13,935 nt of DNA from JAKEGK01 sp036507695 (lineage in GTDB: Bacteria; Pseudomonadota; Gammaproteobacteria; SZUA-152), in NCBI GenBank assembly GCA_036507695.1, contig DATCIR010000002.1, positions 1 to 13,935 of the forward strand. Direction: 5' to 3'. Positions 1 through 6,446 of the stretch are shown piece by piece. Numbering within the stretch: the stretch's first letter is position 1; each line of letters starts with the position of its first letter. The notes under the pieces are model-generated. The model saw only the letters and a program-made list of their open reading frames with translations. It searched no databases and had not been told where the DNA came from. Both the position numbers and the translations under genes were made by a program.

Positions 1-56
1 CAACCTACAGGGACGTACTTGTGGCGTCCCCCGGCTGGAGACACCGGCGCCGCCCA

Positions 57-72
57 CGGGTAAGTAGTTACC
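57..72 (+). repeat. Short repeat copy, CGGGTAAGTAGTTACC
   Basis: This 16-mer matches the reverse complement of 5657-5672 at 15 of 16 positions and resembles 5698-5712. It lies at the boundary between a GC-rich hairpin stretch (1-56) and AT-richer sequence. Recurrence in two intergenic sites suggests a small dispersed repeat (REP- or MITE-end-like), although only three copies can be seen. Confidence 0.45.
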
Positions 73-228
73 ATGCCAGAATACCTACCGGATCATTGAT
101 CTTCCATACTCCCTTGAAACATATTTTCGCAATAGCACATAGCCTGCGCTTCACTTGTTTGTATACATGACCAGTAATTTTTGTGTAACTCCGCTCGCGG
201 TATAAATCTCCTGACCTAGCCGCAAAGG

Positions 229-257
229 TTAGTGTCTTCTTAACTGTCATTTATATT
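229..257 (+). promoter_or_regulatory. Candidate sigma-70 promoter for the 284 gene
   Basis: A -35-like TTAGTG (229-234) and a -10-like TATATT (252-257) are separated by 17 bases. The start point would fall near 264, leaving a leader of about 20 bases that carries the AAGGAAGGA ribosome binding site before the ATG at 284. Assigned by eye only. Confidence 0.35.
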
Positions 258-283
258 AATTCACCTCAAGGAAGGAATAGGCT

Positions 284-788
284 ATGAAAAAACACACTTT
301 AGTCCATAGTTTGACGGCTCTGCTGCTTGGCTGTATCAGTTTTACCGCATTCGCCGGTTCAAATAACTATCCCGCAGCGCAGTGCGTTAAATGGGATGCC
401 GCTCAGCCAACGCCGGTTCTAAACGCTTCACGCATATACAATGCTTCAACACTGCCCATGTATGTCGACTGCCTCGCGATCAGAGATGACTTCGACGGAT
501 TTCTTCACACTTCGGCGGTTGAATCCAGTTGGCTAAGCGCCATCGACGGCCATCTCAACACTTGTTAAATTTTATCATTCCGGATTTACCTCAAGCGTCG
601 TGTCAGGTTCCGGCGGCCAAAGATGCACAGGAATAACGTCCACTGCGGCTAGTCCTTACTCCGAAAAGCTCTATACCGGAAGCCTGACGTTGGGACACCC
701 GGACTACCATTTGTATTTCAGTGTTCGGGTGCCGGGAACCTCCAGTGGCGCTAGAAGCGGTGTGGTTACCTATAACGTTACCCAATAA
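284..788 (+). pseudogene. Secreted Cys-containing protein of unknown function, frameshifted
   Basis: Two adjacent reading frames appear to be one gene. The first (284-568, 94 aa) starts with ATG behind a strong AAGGAAGGA site. It has a clear signal peptide: basic MKK, a hydrophobic stretch to about residue 20, and likely cleavage after AFA at residue 24. It ends at TAA 566-568. Dropping one T at 565-566 lets translation run on through KFYHSGFTSS into the second frame, which is open to TAA at 786-788, giving about 167 aa. The joined mature protein has four cysteines (34, 63, 94 and one in GQRCTG), fitting two disulfides in an exported beta-rich domain. I do not recognise the family. The break could be a real inactivating insertion or a sequencing error. 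Recoding is less likely, because the P-site UGU codon has no good +1 re-pairing. Confidence 0.6.
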
Positions 789-811
789 TAATTTTTAAAA
801 ATTAACGTCAA

Positions 812-836
812 CCCATGAGCCATGCCGGCTCATGGG
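812..836 (+). terminator. Rho-independent terminator-like hairpin
   Basis: CCCATGAGCC (812-821) pairs perfectly with GGCTCATGGG (827-836) around a 5-base loop and is followed by CATTTTG. It sits 24 bases after the stop of the 284-788 gene, so it probably ends that transcript and separates it from the gene at 876. The U-tract is short, so termination may be partial. Confidence 0.6.
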
Positions 837-875
837 CATTTTGAAAAAAGGACTGTTAACTTGAAGGAACCTTAT

Positions 876-1616
876 ATGAAAAATCTGAAACGGAGAATAT
901 TTTTAGCGGCGATACCGGTTCTGGCTCTGACGATTGTCTGGCTTGGCGCCAATTCAAGCGATAGTGAGCTAAAAAAACCGCAGCAACTAACGAAGCCGTT
1001 ATTCCTGCCTAAAAATGTCAATGGTACCTCGGAAAGTCAAGTACCCAGCGCCAGCATTGAACGCACTAGCAATAGTGATATTGAAACTACGGACTCTTTA
1101 AGTGTTGTCAACAGTCAACCGGTCAGCGCCAGCAACCCAGAGCTCGACAGCAAGCTAGCTGCGATCGAAGACGAGTTGCGTAAACTGCAAGACACCATCA
1201 ATGACATGATAAGCAATGCAAAAAGCCAGACCGGCGGCGCTTTAGATCCCGCATTACAACAACAGCTATCGGACATAGCAGTCCAACGGGAACAACTGGC
1301 TTACGAGTATATACAAAACACCTTTGCCAGCGAAGCCATTGATCCGGCCTGGGACGCCGAGGCAAACTCAAAGATATCCGCGGGCTTGGCAAAAATGGAA
1401 AGCCTGTCTTCTTCAGCGGTTGAATGCGCGTCCACCATGTGCCGCATCAATGCGGTCACTTCCGGAGAGGACAATAACGCGATGGGTATAATGCATTCAC
1501 TGAACAATGAACTGGATTGGCAAGGCCAAATGTACATCACGATCAACCATCAAAGCGGTGAGATGACCGCGTACCTGGCGCGCCCCGGCAATACCCTGCC
1601 TGCGGTGGTGAATTAA
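876..1616 (+). CDS. Membrane-anchored coiled-coil protein, unknown function
   Basis: This encodes 246 aa. I chose the ATG at 876 because GAAGGA lies just upstream and the N-terminus then reads as a membrane anchor (KNLKRR, then a hydrophobic helix at about residues 8-25). Earlier in-frame codons from 822 overlap the preceding terminator hairpin. After the helix comes a Ser/Thr/Asn-rich linker (about 27-85), then a charged, heptad-like helix rich in Leu, Glu and Gln (about 86-145) that is probably a coiled coil. A C-terminal domain follows with a D-x-x-W element near residue 156 and a VECASTMCRI segment whose cysteines (C184, C189) are spaced for a periplasmic disulfide. The topology suggests a single-pass inner-membrane protein with a periplasmic domain. 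Similar C-terminal Cys-x4-Cys modules occur in uncharacterised proteobacterial proteins, but I cannot assign a function. A terminator separates it from the upstream gene. Confidence 0.75.
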   Translation: MKNLKRRIFLAAIPVLALTIVWLGANSSDSELKKPQQLTKPLFLPKNVNGTSESQVPSASIERTSNSDIETTDSLSVVNSQPVSASNPELDSKLAAIEDELRKLQDTINDMISNAKSQTGGALDPALQQQLSDIAVQREQLAYEYIQNTFASEAIDPAWDAEANSKISAGLAKMESLSSSAVECASTMCRINAVTSGEDNNAMGIMHSLNNELDWQGQMYITINHQSGEMTAYLARPGNTLPAVVN

Positions 1617-1639
1617 TAGCGTAATTCAATTAATCTGCG

Positions 1640-1670
1640 AGTAGCTGCGGCGCCGCGCCGCCGGGCTACT
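1640..1670 (+). terminator. GC-rich stem-loop after the 876-1616 gene
   Basis: AGTAGC (1640-1645) pairs with GCTACT (1665-1670), and inside it CGGCG (1648-1652) pairs with CGCCG (1656-1660) across a small internal loop. It sits 24 bases beyond the stop codon, a normal terminator position, but no U-tract follows (GATTCCGTG). It could be a Rho-assisted terminator or an mRNA-end stabilising hairpin. Confidence 0.45.
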
Positions 1671-1728
1671 GATTCCGTGATTGCACCACGCAGCACACAC
1701 CGGCTACTCACGCTCATACTTCTTGAAC

Positions 1729-1734
1729 TATACT
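1729..1734 (+). promoter_or_regulatory. Candidate -10 element for the deacylase gene
   Basis: TATACT is a good -10 hexamer located 48 bases before the ATG at 1782. No convincing -35 lies 16-18 bases upstream, so the promoter is weak, activator-dependent or misassigned. Confidence 0.3.
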
Positions 1735-1781
1735 GATGGTTGAAACTTCAGTCCCGCCACCAACCACCACGGAGGTGCGTT

Positions 1782-2243
1782 ATGAGCATATCAACCATTT
1801 TGCAGAAATTCCTGGCGCAACAAGGTATTGGCTACGATATCGTGCCCCACCGTCATTCTGATACCAGCATGAATGCCGCCACTCTGGCCCACATTTCGGC
1901 GGCCATGGTTGCCAAATCCGTCATCTTGGAAGACGAAAACGGCTACCTGATGGCGGTGCTGCCGGCCAATCACCACATTAAGATCGGCATGTTAAACCGG
2001 TTCCTCGGCCGGAAAATGGGCCTGGCGACTGAACCTGAACTCAAATCCTTGTTTTCGGACTGTGAACCCGGCGCGATCCCGCCAGTCGGTCAGGCGTTTG
2101 GTATCGACACCATCGTCGATGAAAGCTTGGACCATTGCCAGGATATCTATATGGAAGCCGGCGACCATGAGGAATTTATCCACCTCAATGGTGCGTCGTT
2201 CCGCAGGTTGATGCAAAACGTGCCCCACGCAAGGATTTGCTAG
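1782..2243 (+). CDS. YbaK/ProX-family aminoacyl-tRNA deacylase
   Basis: This 153-aa protein is close to the usual length of a free-standing YbaK/ProX editing domain. Such domains hydrolyse mischarged aminoacyl-tRNAs (Cys- or Ala-tRNAPro, for example) in the cytoplasm. Visible family marks are the conserved lysine in VAKSVIL (K45), the GAIPPVG turn (97-103) that shapes the substrate pocket, and the GDH (127-129) followed by EEFIHLNGASFRRLM near the C-terminus. I chose the ATG at 1782 because GGAGGTGCG lies immediately upstream; a TTG start at 1740 would add 14 residues that do not look like the family. The gene stands alone, with a hairpin upstream and the convergent NHL gene downstream. Substrate specificity within the superfamily (YbaK, ProXp-ala, YeaK and others) cannot be fixed from sequence alone. 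Confidence 0.88.
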   Translation: MSISTILQKFLAQQGIGYDIVPHRHSDTSMNAATLAHISAAMVAKSVILEDENGYLMAVLPANHHIKIGMLNRFLGRKMGLATEPELKSLFSDCEPGAIPPVGQAFGIDTIVDESLDHCQDIYMEAGDHEEFIHLNGASFRRLMQNVPHARIC

Positions 2244-2256
2244 CCGGAAACACCAC

Positions 2257-2285
2257 AGGCGGATGGACCTGTATTCCTTCCGCCT
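2257..2285 (+). terminator. Possible terminator between convergent genes
   Basis: AGGCGGA (2257-2263) and TCCGCCT (2279-2285) form a 7-bp stem with a 15-base loop in the 102-bp gap between two converging genes. The T-rich TATTTTTA lies about 15 bases further on, so the fit to an intrinsic terminator is only fair. Confidence 0.3.
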
Positions 2286-2345
2286 GCCACAGGCTTTCCA
2301 TATTTTTACAGTATACGCCAAGCACAATTAGCGGCTTGCTTCCTC

Positions 2346-4022
2346 TTATTGATACACATCCGACAATAGCAGCGCAATAACTATAGCGGCGAACACGAAC
2401 ATTGCGGCAATGCGCCACGGCTTTCGCCGTTTTAATATCATATTCATCATTTGCCCGCCTTGAACAAACGTGGCGTCACGCAATAATGGCATGATTTCCT
2501 TGATCACGGCTTCGGTGTCAAACAACAGTTGTTGGCGGCTAAAAGGTATATATACGTCGTCAATGAGGATGTGTGTGTCGGAATAAAAAATATTGTTGCC
2601 CTTGGAGGCGGCAAATTCCTTGCCGGATTTTTTTATCACCAGCAGATCGTCTTTTGTTCCCAGACCCATGGCAAAGAGATTGCGCACAAGAAACGGCGCC
2701 AGGACGACGATAAATAAACTGGCAATAACGGGCGTGGCGACCGGCACCGCATCCGAAGTCAACAACATAAACAGTACTACGGGGATCAGCAGCAAAGGCA
2801 ACAGCAGTCCAAATTTAAGCAACCGCATTTTTTGTTTATTAAAAGCGATCCATTTGATATTCGGATCGTTAATGTTTATGTGGATGCGTTGTGCCGGCGT
2901 TAAAGCGCCGGGCTCCTTCGCGCTGCGCGCCTGATAAATAGCGGCGGCAAAGCCACCCGCCAGAAACACAATGAATAACCCGATCGCGAAATAAGTCAGG
3001 TTGTTAAAGTGCGCGCGGCGGTGTTGCAGTTGCGTTAGTTTGCCGGATATTTCAGCGGGCAACTTGCCGCCGGTCAGACCTCCCTGGTGATCCAGTAAAT
3101 AAATGCGGATGTTGTGTAGGTCGGTAATCAATACCTTATCATCCAGCACCGCAAAGTCGATGGGATCCGCGTCCGCCGGTAATTCAACGGTCTTGATGAA
3201 TCGCCAGCCGGCATCATACATCGCGACAGTACCATGACTCATGGAAGCCGCCATATTGTTCACCCACCAATTGCCGGACACCCTGGCAAACGAATAAGTC
3301 CAGGTGTTGCCGCCCAAAGCAGCATTTAATATCGAATGAGTAGCGGTGATCTTGCCAAAGTGATCATCGCTGGTTTCGGCGGCCTGAATCGCGTGATGGT
3401 TGGTATCCGCCACCAGCAACTGGCCGCCCTGCAGCATAATCTGGTTAGGAAACTTGTAGCCTTGATGTTGTACCGCCAGTTCTTTGCCTTGCTTATCAAA
3501 CTTGCGGAGCTTGTGCCGTCCGGTGTCACTCAAATAAACGGTGTCAGTGCCGGTATCGATACTCAAGTGAAAGGCGCTATCAAAATCCAGGTTGTTGGAA
3601 CCAAACGGCACGCATTCCTTTATGCTGGGCTTGCAACGGTACAAGCCTTCATTGTTATGTTTTGCAACGGGCGGTTTGTTTTCAGCGACGCGGAAAAAAC
3701 GCAATATGCTTTCCAAAAGCCCGGGCTCATATTTGCCCAGGCGCACCAACATGTCGCCGTTGGAGAAAAAAGCAAAATCACCCACCAGATCATGGATGCC
3801 CAGTTCAGGCAAGTCATAATCGTTTAATAATTCCAGCCCGGGGCTGAGTTGGTACAGTCTGTCCGCCACATGAATATGGATGTTTCCGGCGGGATCAAGC
3901 TGAATCTGGTCTGGACCCCCTGCGCGTAAGGATTCACCGCGCGCCCAAACAATCATGCTGATCATGCACAATGCGATCAGGATAATAATGGTGGCGGTAA
4001 TGGGATTGACGTTTTGGTTCAT
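2346..4022 (-). CDS. NHL-repeat beta-propeller protein with multiple membrane helices
   Basis: This encodes 558 aa. An N-terminal hydrophobic helix (about 8-27) anchors or exports a beta-rich region (about 35-335). Repeats of the NHL/propeller type are visible there: PDQIQLDPAGNIHIHV, YLSDTGRHKLRKFDKQGKEL, LLVADTNHHAIQ and VLITDLHNIRIYLLDHQG. Each has the D-x-x-N/H-x-x-I/L-R pattern. A second helix follows (about 342-365), then a basic loop, two helices (about 405-450), a further soluble stretch and a C-terminal helix (about 537-555). A propeller held at the inner membrane, probably on the periplasmic side, is the likely architecture. NHL propellers usually bind proteins or ligands, and some act as lyases; no catalytic site is evident. 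The start has little Shine-Dalgarno complementarity. The gene is monocistronic and convergent with the deacylase, so context gives no function. Confidence 0.75.
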   Translation of the reverse strand: MNQNVNPITATIIILIALCMISMIVWARGESLRAGGPDQIQLDPAGNIHIHVADRLYQLSPGLELLNDYDLPELGIHDLVGDFAFFSNGDMLVRLGKYEPGLLESILRFFRVAENKPPVAKHNNEGLYRCKPSIKECVPFGSNNLDFDSAFHLSIDTGTDTVYLSDTGRHKLRKFDKQGKELAVQHQGYKFPNQIMLQGGQLLVADTNHHAIQAAETSDDHFGKITATHSILNAALGGNTWTYSFARVSGNWWVNNMAASMSHGTVAMYDAGWRFIKTVELPADADPIDFAVLDDKVLITDLHNIRIYLLDHQGGLTGGKLPAEISGKLTQLQHRRAHFNNLTYFAIGLFIVFLAGGFAAAIYQARSAKEPGALTPAQRIHININDPNIKWIAFNKQKMRLLKFGLLLPLLLIPVVLFMLLTSDAVPVATPVIASLFIVVLAPFLVRNLFAMGLGTKDDLLVIKKSGKEFAASKGNNIFYSDTHILIDDVYIPFSRQQLLFDTEAVIKEIMPLLRDATFVQGGQMMNMILKRRKPWRIAAMFVFAAIVIALLLSDVYQ

Positions 4023-4225
4023 GCCGGATGCATTGAAATTGGCTCAGCGATTTTTGATAACAACAGTCAGCGCGTACGATAGTCCACTAGCGGCACAGTA
4101 TTGGGGTCTCTAAAGACTTGTTATTGGACTTATCGGTAAACTTTCGTTGCCGGTAATCATGGTTGCACCCTGCCCCAACGTCAGATGAAAAAGGCCGGTT
4201 GGTTCTTATCTGGCATGCCAAAACC

Positions 4226-4576
4226 ATGCTGACCGGCACAGTGGCGATACTGGTTTTCGTGGGAATAATTGTCATTAGAAAAATTAATCGCTTGAGTTGG
4301 AAAGCCCGGATTTCGCGCTACGCGTGGACCTGGAGCGTCATAGGGCCGAAGTTGGAATATTTCCGGAATTCTTTATCACAACATAAAGACTTACTCTTCA
4401 ATGAGTTAGGCTATATTTGGTATCGCCAAACGGCCGCGCGCAATCGGCGCGTAGGCAACGCCGCTCGGTTTCTGTGCCACTACATACTTTCCGTGATCAG
4501 CGATACCAGGGTTGCGGCATGGATGTTAGGGTTTCCTGACTATCAAGAATTACCGCTCAGTGTCCGAAATAGTTAA
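4226..4576 (+). CDS. Small unknown membrane protein
   Basis: This encodes 116 aa from the ATG at 4226; an in-frame TTG at 4163 would add 21 residues. Neither has a good ribosome binding site. I prefer the ATG because the protein then opens directly with a hydrophobic helix (TGTVAILVFVGIIVI, about residues 3-17) followed by basic residues (RKINRLSWKAR), a typical N-in anchor. The rest is rich in Arg, Trp and Tyr (SRYAWTWSVIG, ELGYIWYRQTAARNRR) and ends without recognisable motifs. It may be a single-pass protein with a cytoplasmic basic tail. I do not recognise a family. It lies between the divergent NHL gene and the cheX-like gene, 51 bp before the latter, and could be co-transcribed with it. 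The reading frame may also be fortuitous. Confidence 0.45.
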   Translation: MLTGTVAILVFVGIIVIRKINRLSWKARISRYAWTWSVIGPKLEYFRNSLSQHKDLLFNELGYIWYRQTAARNRRVGNAARFLCHYILSVISDTRVAAWMLGFPDYQELPLSVRNS

Positions 4577-4627
4577 AAAGACACAGTCATTCTATCCCTT
4601 TAATTAACCATAGGAACCGGGGTTCAA

Positions 4628-5146
4628 ATGGAACTCTACCAAATACATACCAAAATTCTGACCCCCTTCATGAATGAAACGCTGACCGCCCTGAAAACCA
4701 TGGCCAGTGTGGAAGGCAGGTTGGGAAAAGCGGCGGTGGAAGGCGTGAATAATTTTTCATTCCGCGGCTTTGCGGTGGCCGTGGTTGCTAAAACCTACGG
4801 CAGCATTGAAGGCAAGATTTTGATGCACTATTCCGATGAAGTGGCGCTAAAAATCGGTAAACGGGTACTTACCGCGATGCTGGGAGAAGAACCCCGTGAC
4901 AATATAATGACCGACGATATCAAAGAGGCGGTCACCGAGTTTGCCAACACCATTATCGGCCTGGCAACTGGTTCGTTGTCGCAATCGAATTTGCAAATCA
5001 AGTTCACGCCGCCAATTTTTATTCATAGCAACAAAGATATGGATGTACTGCTTGACGGCGTTAAACAAATCTTGACAGTACCGATTCTGGTCCCGGATTT
5101 AGGGGATTTTTCTTTCAGTTATCTTCTGCATAGATCAGTGGAGTAA
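4628..5146 (+). CDS. CheX-like chemotaxis phosphatase (CheC/CheX/FliY family)
   Basis: This 172-aa protein has the length and fold pattern of CheX, a phosphatase that removes phosphate from CheY-type receivers. The CheX mark is the helix EAVTEFANTIIG, in which E104 and N107 form the E-x2-N catalytic pair. An earlier segment, GSIEGKILMHYSDEVALKIGKRVL (57-81), is the usual beta hairpin and helix preceding it. The position four before the Glu, usually Asp or Ser in the family motif, is Glu100 here, a small deviation. The gene starts at ATG 4628 behind AGGAACCGGGG and ends four bases before a CheY-like gene, so the two are almost certainly co-transcribed and the neighbour is the likely substrate. 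No cheA, cheW or cheB genes are nearby. The pair may serve a chemosensory or other two-component pathway encoded elsewhere. Confidence 0.8.
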   Translation: MELYQIHTKILTPFMNETLTALKTMASVEGRLGKAAVEGVNNFSFRGFAVAVVAKTYGSIEGKILMHYSDEVALKIGKRVLTAMLGEEPRDNIMTDDIKEAVTEFANTIIGLATGSLSQSNLQIKFTPPIFIHSNKDMDVLLDGVKQILTVPILVPDLGDFSFSYLLHRSVE

Positions 5147-5150
5147 TACG

Positions 5151-5531
5151 ATGCTGGACAAAAACGCCACCATTATGGTTGTCGACGACATGCGCGTGAT
5201 GCGCAGATCCGTCATGATGTTTCTCAAGGCTTTGGGTTATTCGAATTTTATCGAAGCCGAAAACGGCGCTGACGCGGTAAATAAATACCTGGCGAACGAT
5301 GTCGATTTTGTTTTTATGGATCTGGTAATGCCGATTCAAGACGGCTACCAGGCGTTGAAAGCCATCCGGCAAAACGACCAATCAGCCACTATCGTCATGC
5401 TGACCTCCATTGCAGACCAGCATATCCTGGAAAAATGCCTGAACAAAGGCGCATTCGGTTATATACAAAAACCACTCACCGCGGAAACAGCGGAAGAAAA
5501 ATTATTAGGCGTGCTGGAAAAAGTCGCCTGA
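5151..5531 (+). CDS. Single-domain response regulator (CheY-like receiver)
   Basis: This 126-aa protein is a complete receiver domain without an output domain. All active-site residues are present: the acidic pair D12/D13, the phosphoacceptor D57 in FMDLVMP, T85 in MLTS, and K107 in IQKP. The position equivalent to CheY's switch aromatic is Y104. It should accept phosphate from a histidine kinase and signal through protein contacts in the cytoplasm. It starts four bases after the CheX-like gene behind a GTGGAG site, so phosphorylation and dephosphorylation partners are made from one message. It resembles stand-alone CheY-type regulators generally; whether it acts on the flagellar motor, pili or another target cannot be told from this window. 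Confidence 0.88.
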   Translation: MLDKNATIMVVDDMRVMRRSVMMFLKALGYSNFIEAENGADAVNKYLANDVDFVFMDLVMPIQDGYQALKAIRQNDQSATIVMLTSIADQHILEKCLNKGAFGYIQKPLTAETAEEKLLGVLEKVA

Positions 5532-5656
5532 TCCTTGCAGCGTTGCCGTTAGGTTTTCGGCCACGAAGAAAAGCGTATAAATGGTGATTTTGGCGGGTAT
5601 TTTCCGTAAAAATAAGGGCAGCTTAATGCCGGGATCATTAGTCAATTTTTCCTGAA

Positions 5657-5712
5657 GGTAACTACTCACCCGCACCGCTTTAACCTAAGCTGCACACGGG
5701 GTGAGTGGTTAC
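5657..5712. repeat. Imperfect inverted repeat related to the left-edge repeat
   Basis: GTAACTACTCACCC (5658-5671) and GGGTGAGTGGTTAC (5699-5712) pair over 14 positions with a single G-T wobble around a 27-base spacer. Each arm is flanked outside by TCCTGAAG (5650-5657 and 5713-5720) in direct orientation, like a short target-site duplication. The left arm in reverse complement matches 57-72 at 15 of 16 bases. Together this looks like a minimal mobile or REP-type element of about 55 bp. Confidence 0.5.
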
Positions 5713-5841
5713 TCCTGAAGATCAATTGTTAAATTATCGGCTAGCGAACGATCCAAGTCTTCTCTCCTTACGATTAAAGCGGGTGCGGCGCTATGGCGCT
5801 GCGTCTGCACCGTCGATAGCTGACCTTTAATGAAATGGAAT

Positions 5842-5886
5842 GCCCGCCGCGGTGTGCGCCAGCGCAAATAATACACCGCGGCGGGC
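5842..5886 (-). terminator. Terminator of the minus-strand secreted-protein gene
   Basis: A perfect 14-bp stem (5842-5855 with 5873-5886) and a 17-base loop lie eight bases beyond the stop codon at 5895. On the minus strand the stem is followed by ATTCCATTTCATT, which is T-rich but not a pure U-tract. The strong stem and its position support termination. Confidence 0.65.
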
Positions 5887-5894
5887 AGACAGCA

Positions 5895-6446
5895 TTATTG
5901 CTGCTGGCCGGTTTGAACCTCAATGGTAACGTTGGTATATTTGCCCACGAATGCCTGGGCGCCGTCCACTAAGATGCCATTGATATAACCGGTTACATTC
6001 GAGCGGCGCACCTGGGTAGGACCCGCCACCTGAAAGATAACATTGCCCCAGTTGTAGTGCGATGATCCGTCGGTAATAAAACCACCGTCTTTAGGATCCG
6101 CGGTCACTGTAGCATCCACGTAACCACAACCTGGGGAGGGATCAACCGAGCAGGTATCAATCTGCACCGCGATTGTGTTAGCTCCTCTGACCGTTACCGC
6201 ACTGGCGGGAATATCGCCGTACCAGAATTTATAGCCATCGGTTGAGTTGCTGCTATAGGCGGCCAGAAACGCGCGGCCGGTACTATCAACGGACACACTC
6301 ATAGCCGCGAAACCGTCATCGGTGTAAGCATTAACTTGCCCGTAGTTACCCGATACGACCTGCTGGAAGAGAACTTCCGCGCTCACCGCGGAAACCGCCA
6401 GCAATGCCGATGCGCCCACCATACTCATGCATATTACTTTTTTCAT
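5895..6446 (-). CDS. Secreted beta-rich protein of unknown function
   Basis: This encodes 183 aa. The start is well supported by AGGAGT seven bases before the ATG. The N-terminus is a clear Sec signal peptide (MKKVICMSMVGASALLAVSA) with likely cleavage after VSA at residue 23. The mature part of about 160 aa alternates short hydrophobic and polar stretches rich in Ser, Thr, Gly, Val and Asn, as in beta sandwiches, with one Cys pair (C99 and C107 in DTCSVDPSPGCGY) probably forming a disulfide loop. It is likely periplasmic or released. I do not recognise the family and see no catalytic motif. The gene is monocistronic, with its own candidate promoter and a strong terminator hairpin. Its neighbours (a receiver gene, converging, and the divergent mrp operon) give no functional hint. 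Confidence 0.75.
   Translation of the reverse strand: MKKVICMSMVGASALLAVSAVSAEVLFQQVVSGNYGQVNAYTDDGFAAMSVSVDSTGRAFLAAYSSNSTDGYKFWYGDIPASAVTVRGANTIAVQIDTCSVDPSPGCGYVDATVTADPKDGGFITDGSSHYNWGNVIFQVAGPTQVRRSNVTGYINGILVDGAQAFVGKYTNVTIEVQTGQQQ

Larger units (their letters stand above)
1..283. other. Left-edge non-coding stretch with hairpins
   Basis: I see no convincing gene here. Positions 10-15 (GGGACG) and 25-30 (CGTCCC) form a 6-bp hairpin, followed by further GC-rich sequence with CCGG/CACCGGC self-complementarity up to about 55. A copy of a short repeat follows at 57-72. From about 75 the sequence becomes AT-richer and should hold the promoter of the gene starting at 284. The first 70 bases look like the tail of a dispersed repeat cut by the window edge, but that is inference. 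A 60-codon minus-strand ORF (68-250) has no ribosome binding site or recognisable features. Confidence 0.35.
5532..5894. other. Gene-free stretch with inverted repeats
   Basis: No plausible coding region was found in these 363 bases. They hold an imperfect inverted repeat (5657-5712), a second potential fold in which GGTGC (5782-5786) pairs with GCACC (5807-5811) around GCGC-TATG-GCGC, and the terminator of the minus-strand gene (5842-5886). The two converging transcripts (receiver gene on +, secreted protein gene on -) meet here. The structured 5657-5811 segment could be a repeat remnant or part of a small RNA; there is no promoter evidence for the latter. Confidence 0.5.

Noticed and set aside
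68..250. 60-codon minus-strand ORF near the left edge
   Set aside because: No ribosome site, no domain or signal features, and it overlaps the likely promoter of the plus-strand gene at 284.
560..572. Programmed +1 frameshift at TGT TAA A
   Set aside because: Unlike the prfB site, the P-site codon UGU cannot re-pair well after a +1 slip to GUU, and no upstream Shine-Dalgarno-like stimulator is seen.
3336..3827. 163-codon plus-strand ORF opposite the NHL gene
   Set aside because: The minus-strand frame spans 558 codons with NHL repeats and membrane helices; the antisense frame has no start signal or family resemblance.
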